DNA from: Epiperipatus broadwayi
Lineage: Eukaryota > Onychophora > Udeonychophora > Euonychophora > Peripatidae
Length of the DNA: 64,000 nucleotides
Direction: 5' to 3'
NCBI GenBank assembly: GCA_028023455.1
Contig: JAQFVV010006306.1
Coordinates: forward strand, 3,001,001 to 3,065,000
Below the pieces are notes generated by a model. It ran no database searches. It saw only the letters and a program-made list of their open reading frames with translations, and was not told the origin of the DNA. Shown one piece after another: positions 1-11,900 of this stretch. The number at the start of each line of letters is the position of its first letter. Positions within the stretch are counted from its first letter, which is position 1. Position numbers and translations under genes: made by a program.

Positions 1-8
1 AGACTACC

Positions 9-50
9 AAACTCTCCATACACTTGGTGGTGCTTCTGTTTGGAGAGTTT
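9..50. mobile_element. Miniature remnant of the CTCTCCATAC inverted-repeat family
   Basis: The motif CAAACTCTCCATACA is followed after about 11 bases by its near reverse complement ending TTTGGAGAGTTTT. The same termini bound larger elements at 29264-29431 and 33386-34425, so this looks like an internally deleted copy that is little more than its two ends. No coding content. Confidence 0.5.
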
Positions 51-59
51 TCGGAATCT

Positions 60-2079
60 TCTAGTCATGAAATTTATGAAAAAAAGCAAAAATAAATTTA
101 TGCCGGATTGCTTGTGCTTTTCAAATTGCTAAAATTATACCCAGTGTATGTGTAATAAATTAACAAAAATGTTTTTAACATTTGCAACCAAAAAGGTTTT
201 ATTATTTTCTTCATATGATTTAGTCATTTTTTTCTTAGGTACAACTGAGTTTGCTTTCAATGTGCTATACTAGTGATTGGCTAGATGCGCTTCCCTATTT
301 ATTAAGGAATAATTGTGGCAATTATTTAAATTAGATTTTACATATTCCATTTGGTTGAAAGTTGAATAGTTTTTTCCCATATTAATGACGTGACTATGGT
401 TGGTGATAAACCACTCCTCCGATGATATTAATAAAAAGAAGGTTGAGGTAGATAATGTCATATATCAGAAAATATTGTCTTTATATAATGACTAACTAAA
501 AAATAAGGTGATATAGGTATGATAGTATGAGTCCAAAATATAATACAAACTAAAAACATTACAGGTAAAGCTACTTACGCTAACGAATAGGCTGCTACTT
601 GATTTTTGGCAGAATTGAAATTTCTTGAGGAAAAAAGTACCTTTTGATGCAACTGGATAGTTGTGAAGGAATGAAATTGACATGGAAAAGGTATATATAT
701 TCACAATATGGTAGTACAGACCCAAAGACATTAAAGCATAGAAAACATTAATTTTAATGTTATATGTAATGTCATTGGTTATATGATAAAACCATAAATT
801 ATTGAACAGATGCAATAATTCTTGCTTGGAATAACAAGATTACCAATTATAAATTCTAAAAATATAATTTTTTTTAAAAAAAGCCTGGGTCACAATCACT
901 ATTTGTAGAATGTTTCCGTAATTGTTTCAATTTTGAACAGAATCTGTTTATATAAAGATGAAAACATTGAGATCATATTTGTCTTATAAATGTTGCCCAT
1001 AGCTCCAACTTTTGACCAGATATCATTTAGTCTTGTCAAAATTTCATAGATTCATTTAGTATTCATTCAGATTTGAGAGCCATTGATGCTAATTCTGATG
1101 ATCAATTAATGTAGTTCTGGAAATCATATAAGTGCAATAACACTTATGATGGCAAAAATATTAGAAAATGCAAGTGTATTCTGGGGTGCATTGGAAGAGA
1201 TTGTGAGTGACTAAAGATTTTCCAGACATTGAGGGAGAAATTTAAAAAAATATTACAGAAGTCCAAGAACTTTGGAATGATGGATTCGTTGCACAATAAC
1301 TTATGAAAGAAGCCCTAATGGATGAAGAAGTACAAGATCTTATCAAGTTATCGAGTCGAAGAAAAAGCAGGAAAAATCCATATTAAGAAATTTAAAAGAA
1401 TATATATATATATATATGATCCTTAGCTGCAATACAGCATTAAAGTTGCAAATATAATCACTAGAAGGCTTGCAATCTTACAAAGTCATTTTGATTAATT
1501 ATATAGGAATAAAAAATAACTTCTTATTTATCATATTTTTAAAGGGAATAGTAATAGAAAAAGAATTAAAAAAAAAACAAAACATTTACTTCAAATATTC
1601 CAAACTCTTTAGAGATCAAAGCAGATGATCATTTTGATACATGTTAGGATGTCCATAACACTGCACTATGATGTCTTTTCTTATGTTGTTTACATTTCTT
1701 TTATCATCATCATCCATTTTTATTATGAAAAAATGAAGACAAAGAATACAATAAAAGGCAGGATACTTCAATAAACACAGCCATGTCTTTACCAAGATCC
1801 AAATACATACTGCACATTATTAAATGCATTTTTTTCACATTTTATTGTAACTATATTATTGTATTTTGTTTGTTTATTATTTTTGTTGATATCTTAATTA
1901 ATGACATATGTGCTATTTATATGTGCTTATATATTAATTAATAACTATTAACATTACATAATTAATTATATATAAATTAATTTTATGTAAATACATTAAA
2001 GCAGTTCATATTAAACAATCAACAATCGCAATTTGTTGTCATGGCAATCTCCTTTATACAATAAATATAGAAATCCAAT
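60..2079. other. AT-rich non-coding stretch, no gene recognised
   Basis: No ORF with recognisable domains. It holds an (AT)n run near 1400-1420 and low-complexity A/T tracts. The last 60 bases (about 2020-2070) contain an AACAAT...TTGTTGTCATGGCAA motif that recurs at 36650-36700, so a small degraded repeat ends here. Confidence 0.5.
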
Positions 2080-3512
2080 TTGTGGTCTTCAACCACTGGG
2101 CCATGGACTGGCACCGGGCCACAGAAATTTTCTGCCGGGCCGCACTAGACTGGCAAGAAAGTTAGTAATAACAAAATAATATTTTAAACTTTTAATTAAT
2201 ATAAACAGTTTTTATTTATCACATTTTTACCCTGTTCAAAAAAAAAGAAACAGAACAAAAATGAAATCTAATCAATCATACATAAATTAATTTGTTTTTC
2301 TATTTATCACAGATGTTTATGGAGGGGTAGAATTAAATTTTTTATTATTTTTCTAAAAAAATTCAAAATTAAAAAAAAAAAAGTTTTTTATTATACAAAC
2401 TCCAGTTGTCTTTTGATAGCCAATCACGGCCGCTTGTCGGCATTGTTTATGTGTTAAAACAATAAAATGTAACGTTACCGGGCCGCAATTTTAAAAATAC
2501 GGTGACTTTTTTTGATCTCTTAAATTTTTTCTACTCCCTCTGTTAATACAATATTTCATTTTTAGTGGGTTTTTTTTTTGGCTTTAACTTTTATTTTTGA
2601 AATCAATTTTTTTTTTTTACCTTTTTTTAAAAATAAAAACCAAAAAATAACTTCTGTCTCTAACTTTTACAAAGTATTTCTCAATCCACCCCCCCCCCAC
2701 CCCCAATTAAAATAAGATCAAAACTTTTGACTTTTTCAAGTTTCGTTTTCTTTTCTTTTTTTGTTTAAAAATACGCCCACTTTTTTTTGGCCTATAAGGC
2801 GATATTTTTTTTGGTTTTATTTGTATACTGCTAATATACTAAAACTTTTATTTTTAAAACCAATTTCTGTTAACCTTTTTTTAAAAATAAAAACAAACAA
2901 AAAATAACTGCGATTTTTTTTTTGGCTTTATTTCTATTACGCGATATCTATTTTACCATTTTTTAAAAAAAACTTTTCCTATTAATTACATTTTTTGATC
3001 CTTTCAACATACCAGCACAAAAAAAAAATTACAATAACATCAAAACTTCAGACTTTTACACGTTTCATTTTATTTTTTCAGATTTAAAATACAGCAAATT
3101 TTTTTGTGGCTGTACGGTGATTTTAATTACGTGATTTCTAGTTTGCCCTTACTACTGTCAAAAGACAATCTCCATATATATATATAACCATCTTGTATAT
3201 TTAACATTAAATACAGATATTACATTTATCATAATCATTGCCATGTAATTACACTAGCTATGATATTTCCCAACATTCAGGTGAATAACATTTTATTCTT
3301 GCATGTTTTAACAATGAAATAATAAACATAGAAATGCAAGCACATTAATGAGAACGATTGTTATTGTACTGTTTTCTGTGTTCAGCATGTGAAGGTAAGC
3401 AACACCATTACAATACATAATAACTAGTGTGCTGTTTTGGTCAGTTATAACAATTATGCTTATCTAAGGCCAAGCAGGTTACATCTTTAAGAAAATTTAT
3501 CTGTAAACTTCT
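2080..3512 (+). mobile_element. hAT-type non-autonomous DNA transposon, 3'-truncated copy
   Basis: It starts with a degenerate form of the terminal motif TGGTCTTCAACCACTGGGCC and stays alignable by eye with the complete element at 55537-56645, through shared GGCACCGGGCC, homopolymer-rich middle and the block around 3260-3510. Homology stops at about 3512, just before the 3' terminal repeat seen in the complete copy, so that end is missing and no target duplication can be scored. No ORF. The name rests on the other copy, which has an 8-bp target duplication. Confidence 0.72.
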
Positions 3513-4061
3513 AAAGAGCAGACAGAAACAAATTCATTTTTGTTTGTTTAAAAAAAAAAGATTTTGGGCATTAAAATTGTGAGGCTTCATATATTATTTA
3601 TAATACGGTGAGAAAGGTAATATTTTCTAGTATATTGTGTAATATTTCATGCTTTTCAAGATATTAAAAATGAGTATTTAATGTCTGTACCTTGGGAATA
3701 TTAAATAAAATAAAATTCATTTATACCTTGTTTCTATTCGCAATAAATACAATTTCATGCTTACCATTGTTGATGTCAAATTGACTTCTTTATTACATCT
3801 TTAGACAGGCAAGAATAAATTTACTTTTGTTTGTTAAAAAATGGGTTGGACGGCAAGACTTTACACATATAACAGCGAATGAGAAATGCTGTAACTCTTA
3901 ATATTGTATATATACAGTTGATAAGAAACAATTGGTATGGAATTTTTTAAATACACTCTTGACTTCTATTCTAACTTTGAATAGTTGTATTTGGTTTTAC
4001 AGATATTACTGAAAGTGCATTCTTCTTTTACCATCTCTATGTCACTTACTGTAAAATTTAG

Positions 4062-4438
4062 TAACAGAGACTTCAAACTACTCAAAGAAGTATGGAGAGT
4101 TGCATGTTGGGAGTAACAAGAAGAGATCGAAAATGCAATGTATGGGTAAGAGAACAAACAGATGTTACTAAACTTCTTGAAAAAATTAAAAGATTGAAGT
4201 GGAGTTGGGCTGGACATATTGCTAGAAGAAATGATAATAGATGGACAATTGAAATTTTAAACTGGATTCCAAGAGATTGTAAAAGACCTAGAAAGAGACC
4301 ACATATGAGATGGATGGATGAAATAAGAAAGTGTGCAGAGGTGATGTGGAGAAAAGAAGCTAAAGATCGGAAAAGATGGATTGAACTTGGAGAGACCTTC
4401 ATCCTGCAGTGGATTGATAATGATTGATGATGATGATG
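4062..4438 (+). mobile_element. 5'-truncated RTE-type LINE, C-terminal tail
   Basis: The open frame 4092-4427 (111 codons) reads as the extreme C-terminus of an RTE-like polyprotein: a MLGVTRRDRK motif, then WVREQT, SWAGHIARR, RWMDEIRKC and a final GETFILQW. It ends in a short TGATGATGATG tail. The same region occurs in the larger minus-strand element at 5006-8100 and at 48068-48356. Known LINE biology (5' truncation during target-primed reverse transcription) explains a copy with only the last ~115 codons. The frame is fully open, so the insertion is not ancient. It carries no endonuclease or RT domain and should not be active alone. Confidence 0.85.
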
Positions 4439-4564
4439 AGTTACCCGATAATAAATCCTATCTTACACTGACCTAGCATACGGCATCTATTAATTAATCA
4501 ATTTACAGTAAATGGCGTAGAAATTTGTTTTAAAAAAAACTAATGGCTTTATTACTTGAGAATT

Positions 4565-4655
4565 CATTCGAAGTTTGAACGGCAGAACTGCAAGTGCCAA
4601 AATTGACCCTTCCTGATTCCCAGGCTCGCACTCTACCACTGTGCTGAATCACGCA
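4565..4655 (-). repeat. tRNA-derived SINE head or tRNA pseudogene
   Basis: On the minus strand AGCACAGTGGTAGAGTGCG resembles a Pol III A box and D-arm, and about 50 bases on CCGTTCAAAC resembles a degenerate B box. The layout fits a tRNA head. No body or tail family was recognised, and the B box is imperfect. Confidence 0.45.
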
Positions 4656-4979
4656 GGGTGGCATAGAGACAATGAAAGAAAAAACAATGCATGCTGCTAA
4701 AACAGCAATATGTATGTTGGAATCATGTTATATTTTATTGGTTTATTACTTGATATGTAGGATTCGTTGTTACCCATGGATATAGCAATCCCATTCTAAT
4801 TTAATTGTATTTACTATTTCTGTACTAACCATCCAGATGCAAGAACACTAAATACCATGAGAAAAAAATAGCTGGAAAAATAGTAAACATTCCATTTTGC
4901 CTTAGCTTTTAGACTATAAAAAAAATTCTGTCCAAAACCATGATAAACTAATGGTAATATTATATAATTTGGTCTTGAT

Positions 4980-5243
4980 TTAAGAGAAGTTAAAATTATT
5001 TAGATGTATATCATCATCAGCATTATCAATCCACTGCAGGATGAAGGTCTCTCCAAGTTCAATCCATCTTTTCCGATCTTTAGCTTCTCTTCTCCAAATC
5101 ACCCCTGCACACTTTCTTATTTCATCCATCCATCTCACATGCGGTCTCTTTCTGGGTCTTTTACAATATCTTGGAATCCCGGTTAAAATTTCAATTGTCC
5201 ATCTATTATCATCTCTTCTAGCAATATGTCCAGCCAACTCCAC
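4980..5243 (-). pseudogene. RTE LINE C-terminal tail after second frameshift
   Basis: This frame resumes the polyprotein: LAGHIARRDDNRW, KRPRKRPHVRWMDEIRKC and GETFILQWIDN. Other copies read GVTDLIEKIKRLKWSWAGHI continuously, so loss of one C in the plus-strand run near 5235 is the simplest explanation. The stop lies beyond the ATGATG tail, so the last ~10 residues are flanking sequence. The function of this tail in RTE proteins is not known to me. Confidence 0.82.
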
Positions 5244-7357
5244 TTCAGTCTTTTAATTTTTTCAAGGAGATCAGTAACACCTGTTTGTTCTCTTACCCAT
5301 ACATTGCGTTTTCTGTCTCTTCTTGTTACTCCCAACATGCATCTCTCCATACTTCTTTGAGTGGTTTGAAGTCTCTGTATTGCTTTTCTATTAAGTGTCC
5401 AAGTCTCAGATCCATAAGTAAGAACTGGCAAAACACATTTATTAAAAACCTTCCTTTTCAAACACATAGGCATATTTCCTTTTAGTATCAAGTTATTTCT
5501 ACCAAAAGCACTCCAACCAAGTTTAATTCTATGATTAATTTCATCCATTATGTTTCCATCTGTATTAATAATCTGACCAAGGTATTTGTAACTGTTAACT
5601 TCTTCTAATTCATCATAATCAATCTTTATTTTCATATTTTGAGAAAATCTATTAAACATTACTTTAGTCTTTTTAACATTTATCTTTAGTCCTACTTTCC
5701 TACTTTCATCTGATAACTCCTGCAACATTTCCTGTAACTCTAAAGCATTATTTGCAAAAACAACTACATCATCTGCAAAATCTAAATGACTTAAATAATC
5801 TCCATTTACTTTCACTCCTTTAGCTTCCCATTTTAATCCACAAAATACTTCTTGCAGCACTGCTGTAAAAAGTTTTGGAGATATGGAGTCACTCTGTCTT
5901 ACACTCTTCTCAATGTTGACTTTCCTACTATCATTATGTAATCTAATTGTTGCTGTTGCATTTTTATAAATATTCTTTAAAATATGAAAATATCCTGGAT
6001 CTATACCTTGATGATCCAATGCTTTAATCACTGAAGAAATGTTTATAGAATCAAATGCCTTTTCATAATCTACAAATCCTAAGCATAATGGCAACTCATA
6101 TTCATTTGTCCTTTCTATAACTTCTCTCAATACCTGGATATGATCTACTGTACTAAAACCACTTTTAAATCCAGCTTGTTCTTTTGGTTGGTGGAAGTCC
6201 AGTGTTCTCTGTAGACGAGTTGTAATTATCTTAGTAAAAATTTTGTATAAAACTGATAAAAGACTGATAGGTCTGTAATTTCTAATATCTTCTTTATCAC
6301 CTTTTTTAAATATTAATATTAATACTGCATTCTTCCAATCATCTGGTACATCTTTATCATTTAGACATTTGGAATATAACTTTGCTAAAAAAAATTCTAT
6401 TTCTTCACCTGCTTCTTTTAATATATCAATTATAATTCCATCATTACCTGGAGCCTTCCCTTTCTTCATAAATTTAATTGCATGTCTCACCTTCTCATTC
6501 AAAATTCTGGGCAATTCAGAAGATATAATAGGTATAGGAGGTACTTGTTCTTTATTACTATATAATTCTTGATAGAAGTCTTCTACACATTTCATGATGT
6601 CATCTCTCTTTTTAGTAATAATGCCATCTTTTTTTCTTATTGCAGATATAAATTTCCTACCAATACCAAAATGTTGTTTTACACTCTTTAGACTTTTATT
6701 CTCTTCTACAGCTTTCCTTGCTAGTTCACAATTATACTTTCTTATATCATTTTCAATTCTTTTCCACACCATTTTACAAAATTCGAGATATTCAATCCTT
6801 TTTAATGCATCATTTTTGTATATCTTCATATTCCTTCTTTTCTTCATAAATTCTCTAGTCTCAGTAGAAATTTTATTGGTCAATTGCTGCTTTTTTCTAC
6901 CAGCTATCTTTGTTGCAGTTTTTAAAAGTGTATCAGTTATTTTTCTATTAATTTCATTCAAATCTGAATCATGTTCAAAATCTACTAATACTTGAAACCG
7001 ATTTGTAAGTTCTAATTTAAATTCATTAGAATGTTTCTGAAGATTAGGAATATCAACTGTAAATATTGTTTTTCTTAATAATTTTTGTCTCTCTAGTTTT
7101 GCATTAACATGTATCTTACATCTTACTAATCGATGATCACTTCCTGTGTTAAATTTATTAAGAACATTACAATCTTGAAATATGTATTTTCTGTTAGTCA
7201 AAATATAATCCAATTCTGCTGTACCTTCATTTGGATGCTTCCATGTCCATTTCCTTTTAACATTTTTCTCAAAAAAAGAATTCATAATATAAAGGTTTTT
7301 CTTTTTCTGCAAACTCCACAAGTCTATGTCCTCTCTCATTTCTATTACCATAACCAA
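5183..7357 (-). CDS. RTE LINE endonuclease C-terminus plus reverse transcriptase
   Basis: Real homology begins just after the upstream frameshift (about 7305). The frame first completes the endonuclease (ELDYILTNRK, then GSDHRLVRC). A linker of about 200 residues rich in K/N follows, then reverse transcriptase motifs: VPDDWKNAVLILIFKKGD, NYRPISLLSVLYKIFTKI, EQAGFKSGFST, LGFVDYEKAFDS, RQSDSISPKLF and the catalytic HLDFADDVVVFAN. YKYLGQIIN and VLPVLTYGSETW lie near the end. The Gly of the usual QGD is Ser here, a likely damaging change. The frame leaves homology at about 5235 (SWLDILLEE instead of SWAGHIARR) by loss of one base. Coding sense is minus, opposite to the host exon at 24.7 kb. Confidence 0.87.
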   Translation of the reverse strand: MVMVIEMREDIDLWSLQKKKNLYIMNSFFEKNVKRKWTWKHPNEGTAELDYILTNRKYIFQDCNVLNKFNTGSDHRLVRCKIHVNAKLERQKLLRKTIFTVDIPNLQKHSNEFKLELTNRFQVLVDFEHDSDLNEINRKITDTLLKTATKIAGRKKQQLTNKISTETREFMKKRRNMKIYKNDALKRIEYLEFCKMVWKRIENDIRKYNCELARKAVEENKSLKSVKQHFGIGRKFISAIRKKDGIITKKRDDIMKCVEDFYQELYSNKEQVPPIPIISSELPRILNEKVRHAIKFMKKGKAPGNDGIIIDILKEAGEEIEFFLAKLYSKCLNDKDVPDDWKNAVLILIFKKGDKEDIRNYRPISLLSVLYKIFTKIITTRLQRTLDFHQPKEQAGFKSGFSTVDHIQVLREVIERTNEYELPLCLGFVDYEKAFDSINISSVIKALDHQGIDPGYFHILKNIYKNATATIRLHNDSRKVNIEKSVRQSDSISPKLFTAVLQEVFCGLKWEAKGVKVNGDYLSHLDFADDVVVFANNALELQEMLQELSDESRKVGLKINVKKTKVMFNRFSQNMKIKIDYDELEEVNSYKYLGQIINTDGNIMDEINHRIKLGWSAFGRNNLILKGNMPMCLKRKVFNKCVLPVLTYGSETWTLNRKAIQRLQTTQRSMERCMLGVTRRDRKRNVWVREQTGVTDLLEKIKRLKWSWLDILLEEMIIDGQLKF

Positions 7358-7973
7358 AATTACCTACAGCATTTTCGTCTTTCATTTGTTTACCAATTCT
7401 AGCATTAAAGTCTCCCATAACAATTTTAAAATGTTGTTTACTCTGATCAAAAGCCTTTTGTACATCCATATAAAAATCTTCTACTACTTCATCACTATGA
7501 GAACTTGTTGGGGCATAAACCTGAATTATCTGCATTTGGTATCTGCTATTAAGTTGTAAAACTAATCTTGCCACCCTGTCCGATACACCTTCAATCTCCA
7601 CAATGTTATTCTTCCATTTTTTATTTATAATGAATCCTACTCCATTTGTATTTCCAATATTTGTGCCTTTATAGTAGAGTACATGTCCACTTTTTAAATC
7701 AATTGTTTCTTCTTCTTTTCTTCTAACTTCACAAAGTCCAATAATGTCCCATTTAATATAAGATAGTTCTTCTTCTAACTCTTGTAATCTTCCTTCACTT
7801 GAAAGTGATCTGCAGTTGTAAGTACCTAAATAAAAAGTCGTCATCAAATGGCAGCCTGAGTCCGCAATCAGGGGATTCTTAGCACCCTCCGCCTTTGGCC
7901 ACCAACCGCTGCCTTGGTTGGTAACTTTACAGCCTCCTGGGAATAAGGGCCATGATTTATTTTTGTCTGTCAT
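7269..7973 (-). CDS. RTE LINE endonuclease domain (frameshifted ORF segment)
   Basis: I chose the ATG at 7973 because the unusual leader after it (WWPKAEGAKNPLIAD-type text) is coding-like; a second ATG at 7844 begins directly before the endonuclease core. Visible endonuclease/exonuclease/phosphatase motifs in order are TYNCRSL, LCEVRR, VGFIINKKW, QVYAPTSSHSDE and KIVMGDFNARIG. In family terms this enzyme nicks target DNA to prime reverse transcription. The frame fails after GHRLVEFAEK at a T/C-rich homopolymer (plus strand 7293-7309), giving a short false C-terminus. The remaining motif (GSDHRLVRC) is found in the next frame, so the two segments were one protein. Confidence 0.85.
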   Translation of the reverse strand: MTDKNKSWPLFPGGCKVTNQGSGWWPKAEGAKNPLIADSGCHLMTTFYLGTYNCRSLSSEGRLQELEEELSYIKWDIIGLCEVRRKEEETIDLKSGHVLYYKGTNIGNTNGVGFIINKKWKNNIVEIEGVSDRVARLVLQLNSRYQMQIIQVYAPTSSHSDEVVEDFYMDVQKAFDQSKQHFKIVMGDFNARIGKQMKDENAVGNFGYGNRNERGHRLVEFAEKEKPLYYEFFF

Positions 7974-8322
7974 GATTGTATATATTGAAAAAATATTCTT
8001 AAACTTGGAGGTAAAAAGCCAGTCAGAAATTAGAATCGGATAGAAGCGATTAAATGATAGAATTAAACAACACGCATATGCTTCTATTTTCTCTAAACAG
8101 AAAAATAAACAAAACAACTTGGATGAAAGAAACAAAGGCATTAAGATAAATATGCAGATATTACAATCGCAGTTTCAGAGGAAAAACTTTCAAATCTTTG
8201 TAAATAAACTAACAACATTAAATAATGTGTCTTATAATTAATGTTAAGACAGGTGAGGTGATGTATTTGATCAGGATTGTCATGGTAATTATATCGTTCT
8301 GCAAAATGATGATTTTTTTGTC

Positions 8323-8414
8323 AAGCATTGGTGGTCGAGAGGTCAACGACGGCTACTTTACAAGCAGTTGTCTCGTCATAGCGGGTTCCCTTCCCGGCCG
8401 ATGCTATGACACAT
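8323..8414 (+). repeat. Short tRNA-like SINE, copy 1
   Basis: This repeat of about 90 bp begins AGCATTGGTGGTCGAGAGGTC (A-box/D-arm-like) and contains an anticodon-arm-like stem around TTTACAA, a B-box-like GCGGGTTCCC and a terminal GATGCTATGACACAT. The first and last bases (AGCAT/ATGCT) can pair as an acceptor stem. Further copies on the same strand lie at 40078, 56883 and 63906. The long variable-arm spacing suggests a class II tRNA ancestor, but I cannot assign the amino acid. Confidence 0.65.
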
Positions 8415-8925
8415 GAGAAAAAAATATGATAATTTTCAAAATATCACTATCGTAATTCGAGAGAGATACTTTTATTTGTATCACTCATTTTATTTAAAGA
8501 TTAAATACCACTTATTTATCTCTGAGAAAGCAACCAAAGTGTAAAATAAACAAGTAATATATTGACACGTGTCCATGTTCGTTTTTATAACTAAAAAAAA
8601 AAATTTTAAATGATGTAACTTGATAATGCAATTAAACTTTTTTATAATTTAAAGAGTCTTTATTTATTTTTTATTGACTTTTACTAAACTTAAATGCATT
8701 TCAATGAAATATTGTTGCTTAACATTCTATATAAAATAAACAAGTAGATTTTATACAACTATCACTTAATATTGTCTAGTTATTCTATTTTCCTTCCCCA
8801 AAAAAACTTAAAATAATTTAAATAGATTTTTATATCATTTTAAAATATAAAAAAAAAAATCATTTGAGGATATAAAAAAGTACCATTACAAATAGAAATT
8901 GCTTTTATATTTTCTATATATATGT
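8415..8925. other. AT-rich non-coding stretch
   Basis: Poly-A/T low-complexity DNA; no gene, RNA or repeat family recognised. Confidence 0.4.
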
Positions 8926-11900
8926 AAATGAAATGCAAAACCATAAAACAATACAATTCTAGATAAAATCCAAAATTTTACCAAAATCCTTACACGATCT
9001 TGGTTTTATGTACTGCAAATAGACTTTCTCAAGTGAAATCAAACTAAAGGAACAAACATGTATGTACAAACAAATAAACCTTACCCTAATTCATTTCAAA
9101 CACCACCTTTCCTTAATATCAAAAGATGTCTTCATAAGGTTGATAGCCTCAGATTCAAGAAGTTTTATCATCAAAGTCTCCTTTATTCTTTTTTTAATCT
9201 GAGGCTATCAATCTTATGAAGACATCGGTTGATATTAAAAGAAGGTGGTGTTTGAAATGAATTATGGGAAGATTTGTTTGTATATATATTGTAACAGTCA
9301 GAATCGTCTATCTCGCTAACACACTGCAGAATTCAAACCCCAGACACGAAACTGAACATTCTAGGAGGGGTTGCCTTCTAGATATACTAAGTTCGAATCT
9401 AAAGTCCAAATTTCACAGCGCCATCTACGTGATAACGCATCTGATGCCACTACTAGTATAACCTTTGACCGGTGCCTGGTGGTCAGGGAGAAACAAAAGA
9501 CTCTATACTAAAAGAAGCTTGGGTGGCTAATTAACGTCTATGGATTTACAAAAGAAATGCAGAAAATATATATATATAGACCGAGACAGTGATAGGAATC
9601 AATAAAATAAGATATCAAATTTAGTTTTAAATAATTTCACAAAATTTATTTATATAAATTATATATATAACGCCACTGTCTGCTTATATGAGACAGGGAT
9701 GCGTATTAAATAATTGTTGGCATTATATTCCAATAAATGACAAAAGGTTTTAAAGCAAAGTGATATATTCTATTCCTCGGGCTAATAGCATTACGATAAT
9801 GTGCTTGATGAGATAGGAACATGTGTGAGGTGCTTTGAGTAATTATACAAGTTTAAGAAAATATTTGAAATTAAGTGTTATAAAATATTTATTGATTTCG
9901 AGAATAGCACGGACAAAAGCTTACTAAGCAACAAAGTGGGAATGTGATCAAAGCATTTATTTGAGAATAATAATAATAGAGTTGCATTGGGAGGTCAGTA
10001 TTGCTGATAATGAATTTATTAAAGTTGGAGGGTGTGACACGTTTAAGTCACGGATGCTTTGTAAAATAAATATAAAATAAAACAATAATGGAATATTTGG
10101 AATGATTACGGAGGGCATCTCGCCGCTAACCCATAGGAAAGTATTTTATGAACAGCCGAAACTTAGCGACTGGGTGACGATTGTGTTTAATTCCCAGGTG
10201 TGTCATTTATGGACACACTCTGCCTGGAAACTGCAATAAGCGAAGAGAACGGACTTGGCCATGTAAAGAATCCTTGGAAAAGTAAAACAAAGCGGTCTCA
10301 ACAACCAATTCATTTACCAGCAATACGAGACTAGTGTATATAAAACATACTGAATGGGTTTTACTTGGATTAAGAGAAATGCCCAATCAAATTCCCAGAA
10401 ATTCATTTAAAAAGGGTCCGCACATTCTCGACGTCAATGATGAACTTTGTAATTAAAGTAGAACACGGTAATTAAAATAGGAAAATGCATGCTTGCGGGT
10501 TTGAAAAGTAAGTATAGATTTATATACGCAATCATGCATTAGGGGACACATTTAATCATTGACCTCGCACATACTCTCATATTAGATTAAAATCAATAAC
10601 ATGTAGATTTTAAACTATGTGATTATATTATATATTAAAGAAAAGAATCACCCTCGAACGAGTGATTTGCAAGATAATAAAAATTGGAAATTATTTAGAA
10701 ATTTAAAATATGCCTTTATAGCGGCGTCTTAGTTTCAACAAAAGGAATAATTCACTCGGTCAAAGACGATTCTGACACATTATCATAATAAAATAACAGA
10801 AAGCTTAATAAATAGAAAATATTAACCCAAGGATAGAGAGCAAAATGTTGAGTATATTTAAACACGTTAAAGAAATACATAATGAAGTTATGTGAAATAT
10901 AAGAAAAACAATTTTAAATAGCTATAGCATGTTAGTTATCACAAGAGCTCTTGGGTTAATTTAGGGTTACCTCTGGAGAAGCATTTTTAGGTAGATTGAT
11001 GGTCGGCAGGTTTTTATATAATTTAACAGCAAAATCTGGAAATGTTCATATTTTTGACAGCAGCAGCAGTTCCGGGGTTCCTTGTGTGATAACTTCCGAT
11101 GGTCTACGGCAGCATATGACCATTTCGGAGAGAAATAGCCTTCTTGCACTCTACTCTGTCATGTCAAGATTTACAAATTACTACAATAATTTTGGTTAGA
11201 AACATTAGACCTCAGAATGATTTCTCTTAGAAACATTAGAATGGAGAACAAAAGAAAACCCTTCTTTTTATAGTAGACTTTAACAATAGAACTGCCCTGG
11301 AGCATTACAAAAATATATCGGACTTATCAGCTGTAATTAAATCTATCCGAATGTCTAAAGGAATTCAACATTAATTAATTTCTTTTGTTAATTTCCCTGT
11401 CGACATTCGAATTACAAACTAGATTTAATTAAAAATTACTTTTATTAATTAAAGAAAACCTTAAGTGGACATCTGCTGTTTTTAGATAAACTTATATAAT
11501 ATTAACTAATTAAACTATTGTCCCTGATTTATTTTAACAGAAATATTTGGAATGACTTTTATTAAATTAAATGAAAATTATTTTACTTTTAAATTGCAAT
11601 ATTTGAATCCATTTACTAAACGAATATTTACTAAATGAATTTTATTTTAAATCAAAATATATTACGAATATATATTTGTAAATAGATTCAAACAAAATAA
11701 CTTTAACAATTTATAATTTTGATATGTTTTAAAATGCATATCATAGTGTGTGCGCAATTACGACTTATATAACCTACTTTTTAATAAATCAAAATTATGT
11801 GAACATATACATAATCTATAATCTTTTATTTATTTGGGAATGAGTTATATATATAATACGAGCATTGTACTCGTGGTTTAATATTAGGCGGGATTTTCGG

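Larger units (their letters stand above)
4980..8141 (-). mobile_element. Nearly full-length RTE-type non-LTR retrotransposon
   Basis: On the minus strand the order is a short N-terminal leader, apurinic-type endonuclease, reverse transcriptase and a C-terminal tail, as in RTE-clade LINEs. The element ends in an ATGATG-like repeat tail (CATCATCAG on the plus strand near 5013), the usual RTE 3' signature. At least two one-base indels break the frame, near 7293-7309 and near 5235, and an RT motif is altered (RQSDSIS where family members normally have RQGD). The copy is therefore defective but recent enough to read through. The true 5' end is uncertain; homologous protein sequence begins near 7973. 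Confidence 0.88.

Noticed and set aside
4082-4402. Minus-strand ORF of 106 codons (also 48025-48429 and 5041-5256)
   Set aside because: Antisense shadows of the RTE C-terminal tail.
6594-6995. Plus-strand ORF of 133 codons
   Set aside because: Hydrophobic antisense translation of the RTE linker region.
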